Assembly (NCBI RefSeq): GCF_003751785.1
Contig: NZ_RKIE01000001.1
Location: forward strand, 186,001 to 250,000
Direction: 5' to 3'
Source: Frigoribacterium sp. PhB160
GTDB lineage: Bacteria > Actinomycetota > Actinomycetes > Actinomycetales > Microbacteriaceae
Length of the DNA stretch: 64,000 nucleotides
Both the position numbers and the translations under genes were made by a program. Shown here one piece after another: positions 32,861 to 40,705 of the stretch (position 1 is the first letter of the stretch; every line of letters begins with the position of its first letter). The notes under the pieces were generated by a model. The model searched no databases. It was not told where the DNA came from and saw only the letters and a list, made by a program, of their open reading frames with translations.

Positions 32861-35083
32861 ATGTCCCTGTTCCTCTCCCGGATCGGGCGCTTCAGCGCCC
32901 GGCACCGGTTCATCGTCACCGGCATCTGGCTGGTCTTGTTCGCCGCTCTGATCGGGGCGTTCGCCATCGGTTCGACTCGCGACAAGCCGGAGGCAGCGGC
33001 ACAGACAGCATCATCGTCGACCGCGGCCTCGGAGACCCTCGACCGGCTCGCGACCGAGTTCCCCTCCATGGGTGGCGCGCAGGACCCTGCGGCGGACTCG
33101 CTGCAGCTGGTGTTCGAGGCACCCGCCGGCAGTTCCGTCACCGACCCTGCCACCTCGGCCGTCGTCACCGACACCCTCTCCGACGCCGCGAAGCTGCCCG
33201 GTGTCGCTGCGGTCACGAACCCCCTGGACCCCGCTGCGCCGTACATCTCCTCCGACGGTTCCGTCGCCGTCGCGACCCTGTCCTATGGGGGCCTCGGCGA
33301 CACCGCCGACAAGGAGGCCGACTACGCCGCCGCGCTCGACCTGCAGGAGTCGGCCACCGGCGACGTACGCGTCGAACTCGGCGGCAACCTCCTCGAGACC
33401 CAGGCTCCCGAAGCAGGCATCGGCGAGGCCGTCGGCGTGATCGCCGCCCTGCTCGTGCTCGTGCTCACGTTCGGGTCGCTCTTGGCAGCCGGCGCCAACC
33501 TGCTCGTCGCGGCCTTCGGTGTCGGTCTCGGCACGGTCGGCATCCTCACCTACGGCGCGTTCTTCCCCATGGGCGACAACACCCTCATCCTCGCTGCCAT
33601 GCTCGGCCTCGCCGTCGGCATCGACTACAGCCTGTTCATCCTCAGCCGGTTCCGCTCCGAACTGCGCGACGGACGCAACGTCGAGGACGCCGTCGCTCGC
33701 TCTGTCGGCACGGCTGGTACCGCGGTCGTCTTCGCCGGGCTCACCGTGATCGTCGCCCTGGTCGGGCTCGTCGTGGTGAACATGCGGGCGATCACCGAGA
33801 TGGGAGTCGCCGCAGCGGTCGCCGTCGCGATCTCCGTCCTGATCGCCCTGACCCTCCTGCCCGTGCTCATGCGCACCCTCGGACGCCGTGCCCTCCCTCG
33901 ACGCGAGCGCCACCTCCGTGAGACTGCACGACTCGCGGACGAGCCCGCCCGCCGTGGTTTCCTCGCCGGCTGGGCCCGCACGGTCGTGAAGCACCCGGTC
34001 CTGGCCGTGGTCGCCGGCGTCGTCGTCCTCGTCGTCGTCGCCCTGCCCACGCTGAGCATGAAGACGGCGTACAACGTGCCCGGCGGCACCGATCCAGAGT
34101 CCACCGAACGTGCCGCGTACAACCTGGTCCTCGACGAGTTCGGTGGCGTCCAGAGCCCCCTGATCGTCCTCGCCGAGGGCACGGACATCGCCCAGGACGC
34201 CGCAGCCACGGCCGCAGAACTGAGCAGCCTCGACGGGGTCCAGTCAGTCACCCCTGGTCAGATCGCCGACAGCGGCGACGCCGTGATGTACACGGTCATC
34301 CCGACGGGCAGCCCGATCGACGACGACACCATCGACCTCGTCTCGGCGATCCGCGACGACACCTCCGTGAGCGGCGTCACCCTCGAGGTGACCGGTGAGG
34401 CAGCCATCTACATCGACGAGTCGGCCGCCCTCAACCAGGCCTTGATCAAGTACGTCATCGTGATCGCGGTGCTCTCGCTCGTCCTGCTGACCGTCATGTT
34501 CCGCTCGTTGCTGATCCCGATCGTCGCCACCCTGGGCTACCTCCTGTCGCTCCTGGCGTCCTTCGGCGGCAGCGTCGCGGTCTTCCAGTGGGGCTGGCTC
34601 GATGCCATCATCCCCGCCCCCCAGGGCGACCCGATGCTCAGCCTGCTGCCCATCCTGCTGGTCGGCGTGCTGTTCGGCCTCGCGATGGACTATCAGGTGT
34701 TCCTCGTGTCCCGCATCCAGGAGATGCACTCGAAGGGCATGACCCCGAAGGAGGCGGTGGTAGCCGGGTTCAGCAAGTCGGCCCCCGTTCTCGTGGCGGC
34801 TGGCACGATCATGACCGTGGTCTTCGCCGGGTTCGCGTCGAGCACCATGGCGATCGCCGCCTCCATCGCGTTCGGCCTCGTCGTCGGAGTGCTGGCCGAC
34901 GTGTTCATCGTCCGACTCGTGCTCATGCCGGCAGTGCTCTCTCTGCTCGGAAAGGCCGCGTGGTGGCTCCCGGCCTGGTTGGACCGCATCATCCCGCGTC
35001 TCGACATCGAGGGCCACGCCCTCGACGCTCACGACGCGGAGAGCCCGGCCCGCACGCCGGATCGCGAGCTCGTGGACGCCTGA
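32861..35083 (+). CDS. MMPL-family transporter (RND superfamily)
   Basis: This 740-residue membrane protein has the MMPL layout: helix 1 at about 15-40, an extracytoplasmic loop to about 190, five helices (about 195-370), a central cytoplasmic stretch, then the repeat with helix 7, a second loop and five more helices. Characteristic segments are GLAVGIDYSLFILSRFRSEL and, in the second half, GLAMDYQVFLVSRIQEM, where the Asp-Tyr pairs are the proton-relay positions. MMPL proteins export lipids, siderophores or drugs. ATG at 32861 has AAGGAGT. A palindromic operator lies upstream, and a histidine kinase-regulator pair follows 56 bp downstream. Confidence 0.93.
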   Translation: MSLFLSRIGRFSARHRFIVTGIWLVLFAALIGAFAIGSTRDKPEAAAQTASSSTAASETLDRLATEFPSMGGAQDPAADSLQLVFEAPAGSSVTDPATSAVVTDTLSDAAKLPGVAAVTNPLDPAAPYISSDGSVAVATLSYGGLGDTADKEADYAAALDLQESATGDVRVELGGNLLETQAPEAGIGEAVGVIAALLVLVLTFGSLLAAGANLLVAAFGVGLGTVGILTYGAFFPMGDNTLILAAMLGLAVGIDYSLFILSRFRSELRDGRNVEDAVARSVGTAGTAVVFAGLTVIVALVGLVVVNMRAITEMGVAAAVAVAISVLIALTLLPVLMRTLGRRALPRRERHLRETARLADEPARRGFLAGWARTVVKHPVLAVVAGVVVLVVVALPTLSMKTAYNVPGGTDPESTERAAYNLVLDEFGGVQSPLIVLAEGTDIAQDAAATAAELSSLDGVQSVTPGQIADSGDAVMYTVIPTGSPIDDDTIDLVSAIRDDTSVSGVTLEVTGEAAIYIDESAALNQALIKYVIVIAVLSLVLLTVMFRSLLIPIVATLGYLLSLLASFGGSVAVFQWGWLDAIIPAPQGDPMLSLLPILLVGVLFGLAMDYQVFLVSRIQEMHSKGMTPKEAVVAGFSKSAPVLVAAGTIMTVVFAGFASSTMAIAASIAFGLVVGVLADVFIVRLVLMPAVLSLLGKAAWWLPAWLDRIIPRLDIEGHALDAHDAESPARTPDRELVDA

Positions 35084-35139
35084 CCCCGCTGGCCCAGGGC
35101 ACGCCGGACCTCTCCACCGAGGCCCGGCGTGCCTCGCGC

Positions 35140-36363
35140 ATGACGACAGATCCGACCGAGACAGGACAGGATGACACCGTGACGATGGACAGTGCTGAGC
35201 AGTACCTCCGGCCCGAGCCCTGGTACCGCCGACCTGCGACCCTGGACAGGACCGCGTTCGTCGTGTCGCTGGCCGCCCTGGCGGGAGAGACCGTGCACTT
35301 GCTGGGCACGTCCTCAGCGGCTCCCGTGGGCGCCTGGTTCGCGTTCGCGCTCGCGGGGGTCGGGGTCATCGTCGCGCGCCGATCCGCCTGGGCAGGGCTC
35401 GTCTTCGTCCTCGGCGGGGCGTTGACCAGCGGTCTCGCCGGGTGGGACCCGATCACCTTGTGGACCATCGCGGTCTTCACCGTGTTCTCCGCCACCGTCC
35501 GCGGTGTCTCGGCCGTCAGGAGTGGTCTCGTGACCGCGCTGGTGACCGCACTGTCCGAGGCTCTCGCGCTCTCGTTCCAGATCGCCCAGCCCGAGGTCAC
35601 GCTGGCGGCCGCGACGTCGATCGCCGGCGCGGCCGCGGGCAGCGCCCTGCTCAGCCAACACCGCTACTGGCGCTCGCTCGAAGAACGCACCAGGGACGCC
35701 CTGCTCACGCGTGAGGCCGAGGCCGACCGCCGGGTCGCGGAGGAGAGGCTCCGGATCGCGCGGGACCTGCACGACGTCGTCGGCCACGAGGTCGCCATCG
35801 TGAGCATGCACCTCGGCGTCGCCGAGGTCAGCCTGCCCTCGGGGGCGGACGCCGCCCGACGAGCTCTCGCAGACGCACGCATCGGGGTGCAAGCCGTTCT
35901 CCACGAGACGCAGGAGATCCTGTCGCTGCTCCGCGCCTCCGGCCCGTCGTCGGACGACGACACCCGACCGGCTCCCGGCACCGCGGGACTGGAGGCGCTC
36001 GTCGCGTCGTTCGAGGGCACGGGCCTCGACGTCCGGGCACGACTGGCATGCCTGCCTCCTGGTCTCGACGCGACCATCGACACCGCCGTGTACCGGATCG
36101 TGCAAGAAGCACTGACGAACGCGCTCAAGTACGGCAGGGGCACGGTCGACCTAGACGTCCTCCTGGTGAACGCGACCATCACCATCCGTGCGCGGAACGA
36201 CCGGCGGACCGACGTCGTCGTCGCCGGGAGGCGTGCCGGGCTGGGCCTGGTGGGCATGACCGAGCGGGCTCGCAGTGCGGGCGGAGACGTGGACGTCGCC
36301 GCCGACGAGGCGACCTTCACGGTGACCGTGACCCTGGACATCGACGGAAGGCACGACTCATGA
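35140..36363 (+). CDS. NarL-type sensor histidine kinase
   Basis: This 407-residue membrane kinase has about five to six hydrophobic helices (about 35-165), then the HisKA_3 dimerisation helix with the phospho-acceptor H211 in IARDLHDVVGHEVAIVSM, and an HATPase domain (about 305-400) with RIVQEALTNALKYG and GLGLVGMTERA. No periplasmic sensor domain is visible, so sensing is probably within the membrane. ATG at 35140 lacks a ribosome site; GTG 35179 or ATG 35185, after AGGACAGGATG, are plausible true starts. Its stop overlaps the regulator start (ATGA). It probably controls the adjacent exporter. Confidence 0.9.
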   Translation: MTTDPTETGQDDTVTMDSAEQYLRPEPWYRRPATLDRTAFVVSLAALAGETVHLLGTSSAAPVGAWFAFALAGVGVIVARRSAWAGLVFVLGGALTSGLAGWDPITLWTIAVFTVFSATVRGVSAVRSGLVTALVTALSEALALSFQIAQPEVTLAAATSIAGAAAGSALLSQHRYWRSLEERTRDALLTREAEADRRVAEERLRIARDLHDVVGHEVAIVSMHLGVAEVSLPSGADAARRALADARIGVQAVLHETQEILSLLRASGPSSDDDTRPAPGTAGLEALVASFEGTGLDVRARLACLPPGLDATIDTAVYRIVQEALTNALKYGRGTVDLDVLLVNATITIRARNDRRTDVVVAGRRAGLGLVGMTERARSAGGDVDVAADEATFTVTVTLDIDGRHDS

Positions 36364-37055
36364 TCGACCACCCCATGCCGGGCGGCAGCAAGGCTCCCGT
36401 GCGCGTGCTCATCGTCGACGACCAGCTGATGATCCGACTCGGGCTGCGGGGGATGCTCGAGGCGAGCGACGGTACGGAGGTCGTGGCCGACCTGGAGGAC
36501 GGCCTGCAGGCAGTCGACTACGTCAAGGAGCATCCTGTCGACCTCGTGCTGATGGACATCCGCATGCCGGGCATCGACGGCGTGGAGGCGACCCGACGCA
36601 TCCGTGCCGACGAGGCGACCGCCGATGTCAAGATCCTCGTCCTGACCACGTTCGACAACGACTCCGTCGTCATAGCGGCCCTGCGCGCCGGAGCGAACGG
36701 CTTCCTCAGCAAGGGCGTCGGTCCGACGGAGCTGATCGCCGGGATCGTCGACGTCGCCCAGGGCGGCGGCGTGCTGTCGGCCAGGGCATCCGCGGCCCTG
36801 ATCGAGCAGGTCGCACAGACGGCATCGGCTCCCGTCGACGAGGCTCTTGCAGCGACCTTCGACCAGTTGACGCCCCGCGAGCGCGACGTCGTGATCGCGG
36901 CGGCCTCAGGCCGAGACAACCAACAGATCGCCCAGCAGCTGTTCGTCTCGCCCTTCACCGTCAAGACCCACGTCGCGCGAGCCATGATGAAGGTAGGCGC
37001 ACGAGACCGGGCCCAACTCGTCGCTCTCACCTACCAAGCCGGGTTGATCCGCTGA
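36360..37055 (+). CDS. LuxR/NarL-type response regulator
   Basis: This 231-residue partner of the kinase just upstream has a receiver domain with LIVDDQ, D66 in LVLMDIRMPG and the Lys in FLSKGVG. The C-terminal LuxR domain (about 160-225) reads LTPRERDVVIAAASGRDNQQ and then LFVSPFTVKTHVARAMMKVG. The 4-bp overlap with the kinase gene makes the pairing firm. Likely targets are the MMPL gene and its own operon. It ends 85 bp before the convergent lacI-type gene. Confidence 0.93.
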   Translation: MIDHPMPGGSKAPVRVLIVDDQLMIRLGLRGMLEASDGTEVVADLEDGLQAVDYVKEHPVDLVLMDIRMPGIDGVEATRRIRADEATADVKILVLTTFDNDSVVIAALRAGANGFLSKGVGPTELIAGIVDVAQGGGVLSARASAALIEQVAQTASAPVDEALAATFDQLTPRERDVVIAAASGRDNQQIAQQLFVSPFTVKTHVARAMMKVGARDRAQLVALTYQAGLIR

Positions 37056-37140
37056 GTCGTGGTACGACGAGTCTGTGTCCGAGGATGCCAGCTCTTCGCC
37101 GAGGGCTGCGTCTCTGGTGCTGGCCTGGGGTCCGGAGACG

Positions 37141-38103
37141 TCACGTCGTCCCGCCAGCGATGAGCTCGAGCGAGAGTTCGACCGAGCTGCCCGGAGAGCC
37201 GTGCTCGGCCCGGTCGATCGTCGCCAAGATCGACGCCACAGCTCCCCGAGCGGCTGCTGCCATGTCGTACTGGACCGTCGCGAGCGCTGGCTGCGTCAGA
37301 CGCGACAGGGGCGTGGCGTCCATGCCGATGACGGCGAGGTCGCCGGGGACGGACCAGCCCTGGGACGTCGCGACCGAGAGGAGCGCGGTCGCGACGTCGT
37401 CGTTGTAGCACCCCACGGCGACGCCTCGGTCACCGAGGTCGTCGAGGGCTCGAGCCGCCGACCCAGGGTCGATGTCGAGATGGACGATGATCGGCTGGGG
37501 CAGTCCCCGAGACACTGCGACCTCGGCGAACGCCGCTTCACGATCGGCACCGAACGGGTCGCGGCGGGCGTCCTCGAGGTGGGCGTAGGCGAGGCGTCGG
37601 TGACCGCGAGAGACGAGATGTTCGGCCTGCAGCGTCCCGATCTCCCGGTTCAGCGGGCTGCGACTCGTCGTGCCGGGATCGATGGCGTCGACGCCCCGTG
37701 CGGCCAGCAACGCGCGTTCGGCCTCGGAGAAGGAGGTCAGCGACAGCACGGCACGTGGCTGGAGGCTCGAGACGAGGCTGTCGAGCACCTCGGTCGAGGG
37801 CGTCGAGAGACGCAGGACCAAGGTGAGGCCGCGACGGGCCAGCTCATCGGTCAGCGACTCGAAGACCGTCTGCAGGTTGCCGCCGAACGTGGTGTCGGGG
37901 ATGAGCGCGACCACCACGTCGCTCGAGCCCCGAGCCAGGGCTCGGCCGGCAGCCGAAGGGCGGTACCCGAGGTCGGTGACGGCTCGGAGAACGCGGTCGC
38001 GCGTCTCTGCGGTGAAGCGAGCGCCTCGCCCGTTGAGGATCTGGCTGACCACCGCTCGCGAGACGCCCGCGTCTCTGGCGACGTCTTCACTGGTGACCGG
38101 CAC
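37141..38103 (-). CDS. LacI-family transcriptional repressor
   Basis: This 320-residue protein has the LacI helix-turn-helix at its N-terminus (VTSEDVARDAGVSRAVVSQI), the hinge region around GYRPSAAGRALA and a periplasmic-binding-protein-like effector domain to the end. It should bind DNA as a dimer and release it on binding a sugar. GTG at 38103 has GGAGGAGC upstream. It is divergent from the GH2 gene, and two LacI-type operators (38174-38189 and 43318-43333) lie at the GH2 and MFS promoters, so it is the likely local repressor of the 38-48 kb catabolic genes. Confidence 0.92.
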   Translation of the reverse strand: MPVTSEDVARDAGVSRAVVSQILNGRGARFTAETRDRVLRAVTDLGYRPSAAGRALARGSSDVVVALIPDTTFGGNLQTVFESLTDELARRGLTLVLRLSTPSTEVLDSLVSSLQPRAVLSLTSFSEAERALLAARGVDAIDPGTTSRSPLNREIGTLQAEHLVSRGHRRLAYAHLEDARRDPFGADREAAFAEVAVSRGLPQPIIVHLDIDPGSAARALDDLGDRGVAVGCYNDDVATALLSVATSQGWSVPGDLAVIGMDATPLSRLTQPALATVQYDMAAAARGAVASILATIDRAEHGSPGSSVELSLELIAGGTT

Positions 38104-38173
38104 GCCTGCTCCTCCGTCTCGGCTGTGACGATGTTACCGAGAGTTGACAGGCCCGGAGAGCCGTGGTTGAGTC

Positions 38174-38189
38174 GGTAACGCGCGATACC
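38174..38189. promoter_or_regulatory. LacI-type operator upstream of the GH2 gene
   Basis: GGTAACGCGCGATACC is a 16-bp palindrome with one mismatched pair and a central CG. It lies just after a TTGACA (38144-38149) with a 17-bp spacer to a poor -10, a normal position for repression, and 34 bp before the GH2 start. It differs from GGTAACGCGCGTTACC at one base, as does the site at 43318. Confidence 0.75.
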
Positions 38190-38222
38190 TCGCGATGACG
38201 ACGATGTTCTTGGAGGCTCCCC

Positions 38223-40673
38223 GTGGCTGTCATGGTTCTCAACGACGGCTGGTCGTTCCGGCGCAAGGTCAGTGCCTTCGCCGAACTGGGCGGGGCGGGA
38301 GGCGCGTGGACGGACGTGACGCTGCCGCACGACGCGCAGATCGCCACCACCCGCGAACCCGATCTGGCGAACGGGGCCGCGCCCGGCTACTTCGCCGGAG
38401 GCGCATGGGAGTACCGCAGGCAGCTCGAGGTGCCGGAAGAGGCGGCGGGCCAGCTGTGGGCTCTCGAGTTCGACGGCGTCCACCGCGATGCCATGGTCTA
38501 CGTGAACGGTGCCCTGGCCGGACAACACGCGTTCGGCTATTCGCGGTTCGTGGTCCGGATCGACCCCTGGCTCCGACACGGTGAGGTCAACACGATCGCG
38601 GTGCACTGCCGCACCCACCAGGACAGTCGTTGGTACACGGGGGCCGGCATCTACCGCGACGTGCGCCTCATCGTCAAGGACGCCGTTCACCTGGCCGTCG
38701 ACGGTGTCACGGTCACGACGCCCGACGTCGATGCTGATCGCGCCCTGGTCGAGATCGCCGCTGTCGTCGAGAACTCCAGCACGACCACACGCACGGTGCG
38801 GCTGTCGTCCTCCCTCGATGAGGCGGGTCTGGCCGAGGTCGCCTCTGACAGCTCTCCGGTGACCCTCCTGCCGGGAGAGCGCGCCACGGTCCGTCACCGG
38901 CTTCTCGTGTCCGACCCCGCCCTGTGGAGCGTCGAGCAGCCCTCCCTGTACACCGCGCGCCTGGCTCTAACCGACGGCGATCGTCGCCTCGACGACGAGG
39001 TCGTCCCTGTCGGCATCCGCACGTTGCAGGTCGACGCCCGCCGCGGCCTCCGGATCAACGGCGAGCCTCTCGTGCTCCGAGGCGCGTGCATCCACCACGA
39101 CAACGGGCCTCTCGGTGCGGCGTCCATCGCACGCGCTGAGGAGCGCCGGATCGAGCTCCTCAAGGCAGCCGGCTTCAACGCCGTCCGCAGCGCACACAAC
39201 CCGATCAGCACCGCCCTCCTCGCGGCCTGCGACCGGCTCGGCATGCTCGTCATGGACGAGACCTTCGACATGTGGACCTCGAGCAAGAGCGACTTCGACT
39301 ACGCCTCCGACTTCACGCAGTGGTGGGAGCGCGACGTGGAGGCACTCGTGGCCAAGGACCGCAACCACCCGAGCGTCGTGATGTACTCGATCGGGAACGA
39401 GATCCCCGAGACCGGGGCGATCAGCGGCGGCGTCTGGAGCAGGCGGCTCGCCGAGAAGGTCCGGTCGCTCGACCCCACCCGCTTCGTCACCAACGGGATC
39501 AATGGCTTCGTCTCGGTGCTCGACATGGTAACGGCAGGCATGGCACAGCAGCGCCAGGCGATGGCCTCGGCCGAACCTCAGGCCGGAGGCGGGGTGAACG
39601 CCATGATGACCCAGGTCGGCGACATGATGAACCAGATCTCGGCGTCACCACAAGTCAGCGAGCGGACCGAGGAGTCGTTCTCGGTCCTCGACATCGCAGG
39701 GATGAACTACGGCGACGGTCGCTACGAGCTCGACGCACAGCGGTTCCCGAACCGCGTCATCGTCGGCAGCGAGACGTTCCCCTCCCGCATCGCCCGCAAC
39801 TGGGAGCTCGTCGAGCAGCATGAGCACGTCATCGGTGACTTCACCTGGGTGGGCTGGGACTACCTGGGGGAGGCCGGCCTCGGCGGGGTCAGCTACCCCG
39901 ACGGTGCCACGGCGCATGCCGCGGCCAAGGCGTACCCCTGGCTCGCGGCGTCCAGTGGCGATCTCGACATCACCGGCCACCGGCGCCCCGTCTCGTACTA
40001 CCGGGAGACCGTGTTCGGTCTCCGGTCCGAGCCGTACGTCGCCGTGCAGCGGCCGGAGCGGCACGGACAGCCGGTCCAGGGGACGCCGTGGTCGTGGAGC
40101 GACGCCCTACCCAGCTGGAGCTGGGAGGGGCACGAGGGGACACCCGTCACCATCGAGGTCTACAGCGACGCCGACGAGGTCGAGCTCGTGTTGGACGGCA
40201 CGTCGCTCGGCAGGTCGTCGGTCGGTGACGAGCTGGCTTTCCGGGCGATGTTCGAGACCACGTACAGCCCGGGACAGCTGGTCGCCGTCGCCCGTCGTGG
40301 CGGCGTCGAGACCGGGAGGACGACCCTGAGATCGGCCGCGCACGAGCTCCGCCTCCAGGTGACAGCGGACCGGAGCCAGCTGGAGCAGGGCACGACCGAC
40401 CTCGCGTTCATCGACGTGTCCCTCACCGACGAGAGCGGAGTGCTCCGCCCGCTGGCCGACCGTGAGATCTCCGTCGTCGTGGAGGGAGCGGCTGTGCTCC
40501 AGGCGCTCGGCAGTGGCGACCCCGCACCCCATGAGCTGTTCTCGGGCTCGACCCGCAGCACCTACGACGGCCGCGCTCTCGCGATCGTCCGCCCGACCGG
40601 CGTCGGCCCCGTCTCCGTCGCCGTGTCCGCAGACGGGTGCGAGCCCGTCGGCCTCACGCTCACCGTCGCTTGA
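38223..40673 (+). CDS. Glycoside hydrolase family 2 (beta-galactosidase-like)
   Basis: This 816-residue enzyme has GH2 architecture: an N-terminal sugar-binding jelly roll (about 1-160, with WTDVTLPHDAQI), an Ig-like domain, the TIM barrel (about 270-600) and C-terminal beta domains including a DUF4982-like segment. The acid/base is E393 in SIGNEIPE and the nucleophile is E517 in VGSETFPS. A Met/Gln-rich insert (about 440-480) lies between them. It has no signal peptide, so it is cytoplasmic. Substrates may be beta-galactosides, glucuronides or mannosides. GTG at 38223 has TTGGAGGC upstream. It opens the LacI-regulated run. Confidence 0.9.
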   Translation: MAVMVLNDGWSFRRKVSAFAELGGAGGAWTDVTLPHDAQIATTREPDLANGAAPGYFAGGAWEYRRQLEVPEEAAGQLWALEFDGVHRDAMVYVNGALAGQHAFGYSRFVVRIDPWLRHGEVNTIAVHCRTHQDSRWYTGAGIYRDVRLIVKDAVHLAVDGVTVTTPDVDADRALVEIAAVVENSSTTTRTVRLSSSLDEAGLAEVASDSSPVTLLPGERATVRHRLLVSDPALWSVEQPSLYTARLALTDGDRRLDDEVVPVGIRTLQVDARRGLRINGEPLVLRGACIHHDNGPLGAASIARAEERRIELLKAAGFNAVRSAHNPISTALLAACDRLGMLVMDETFDMWTSSKSDFDYASDFTQWWERDVEALVAKDRNHPSVVMYSIGNEIPETGAISGGVWSRRLAEKVRSLDPTRFVTNGINGFVSVLDMVTAGMAQQRQAMASAEPQAGGGVNAMMTQVGDMMNQISASPQVSERTEESFSVLDIAGMNYGDGRYELDAQRFPNRVIVGSETFPSRIARNWELVEQHEHVIGDFTWVGWDYLGEAGLGGVSYPDGATAHAAAKAYPWLAASSGDLDITGHRRPVSYYRETVFGLRSEPYVAVQRPERHGQPVQGTPWSWSDALPSWSWEGHEGTPVTIEVYSDADEVELVLDGTSLGRSSVGDELAFRAMFETTYSPGQLVAVARRGGVETGRTTLRSAAHELRLQVTADRSQLEQGTTDLAFIDVSLTDESGVLRPLADREISVVVEGAAVLQALGSGDPAPHELFSGSTRSTYDGRALAIVRPTGVGPVSVAVSADGCEPVGLTLTVA

Positions 40674-40705
40674 CCGACATCCCCGTCACCGCCGAAGGGA
40701 CCACC

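Noticed and set aside
30019-33000. Right attachment site (attR) as a repeat of the tRNA-Arg 3' end
   Set aside because: I read this stretch for the last 15-20 bases of the tRNA and found no convincing copy, so no boundary is claimed.
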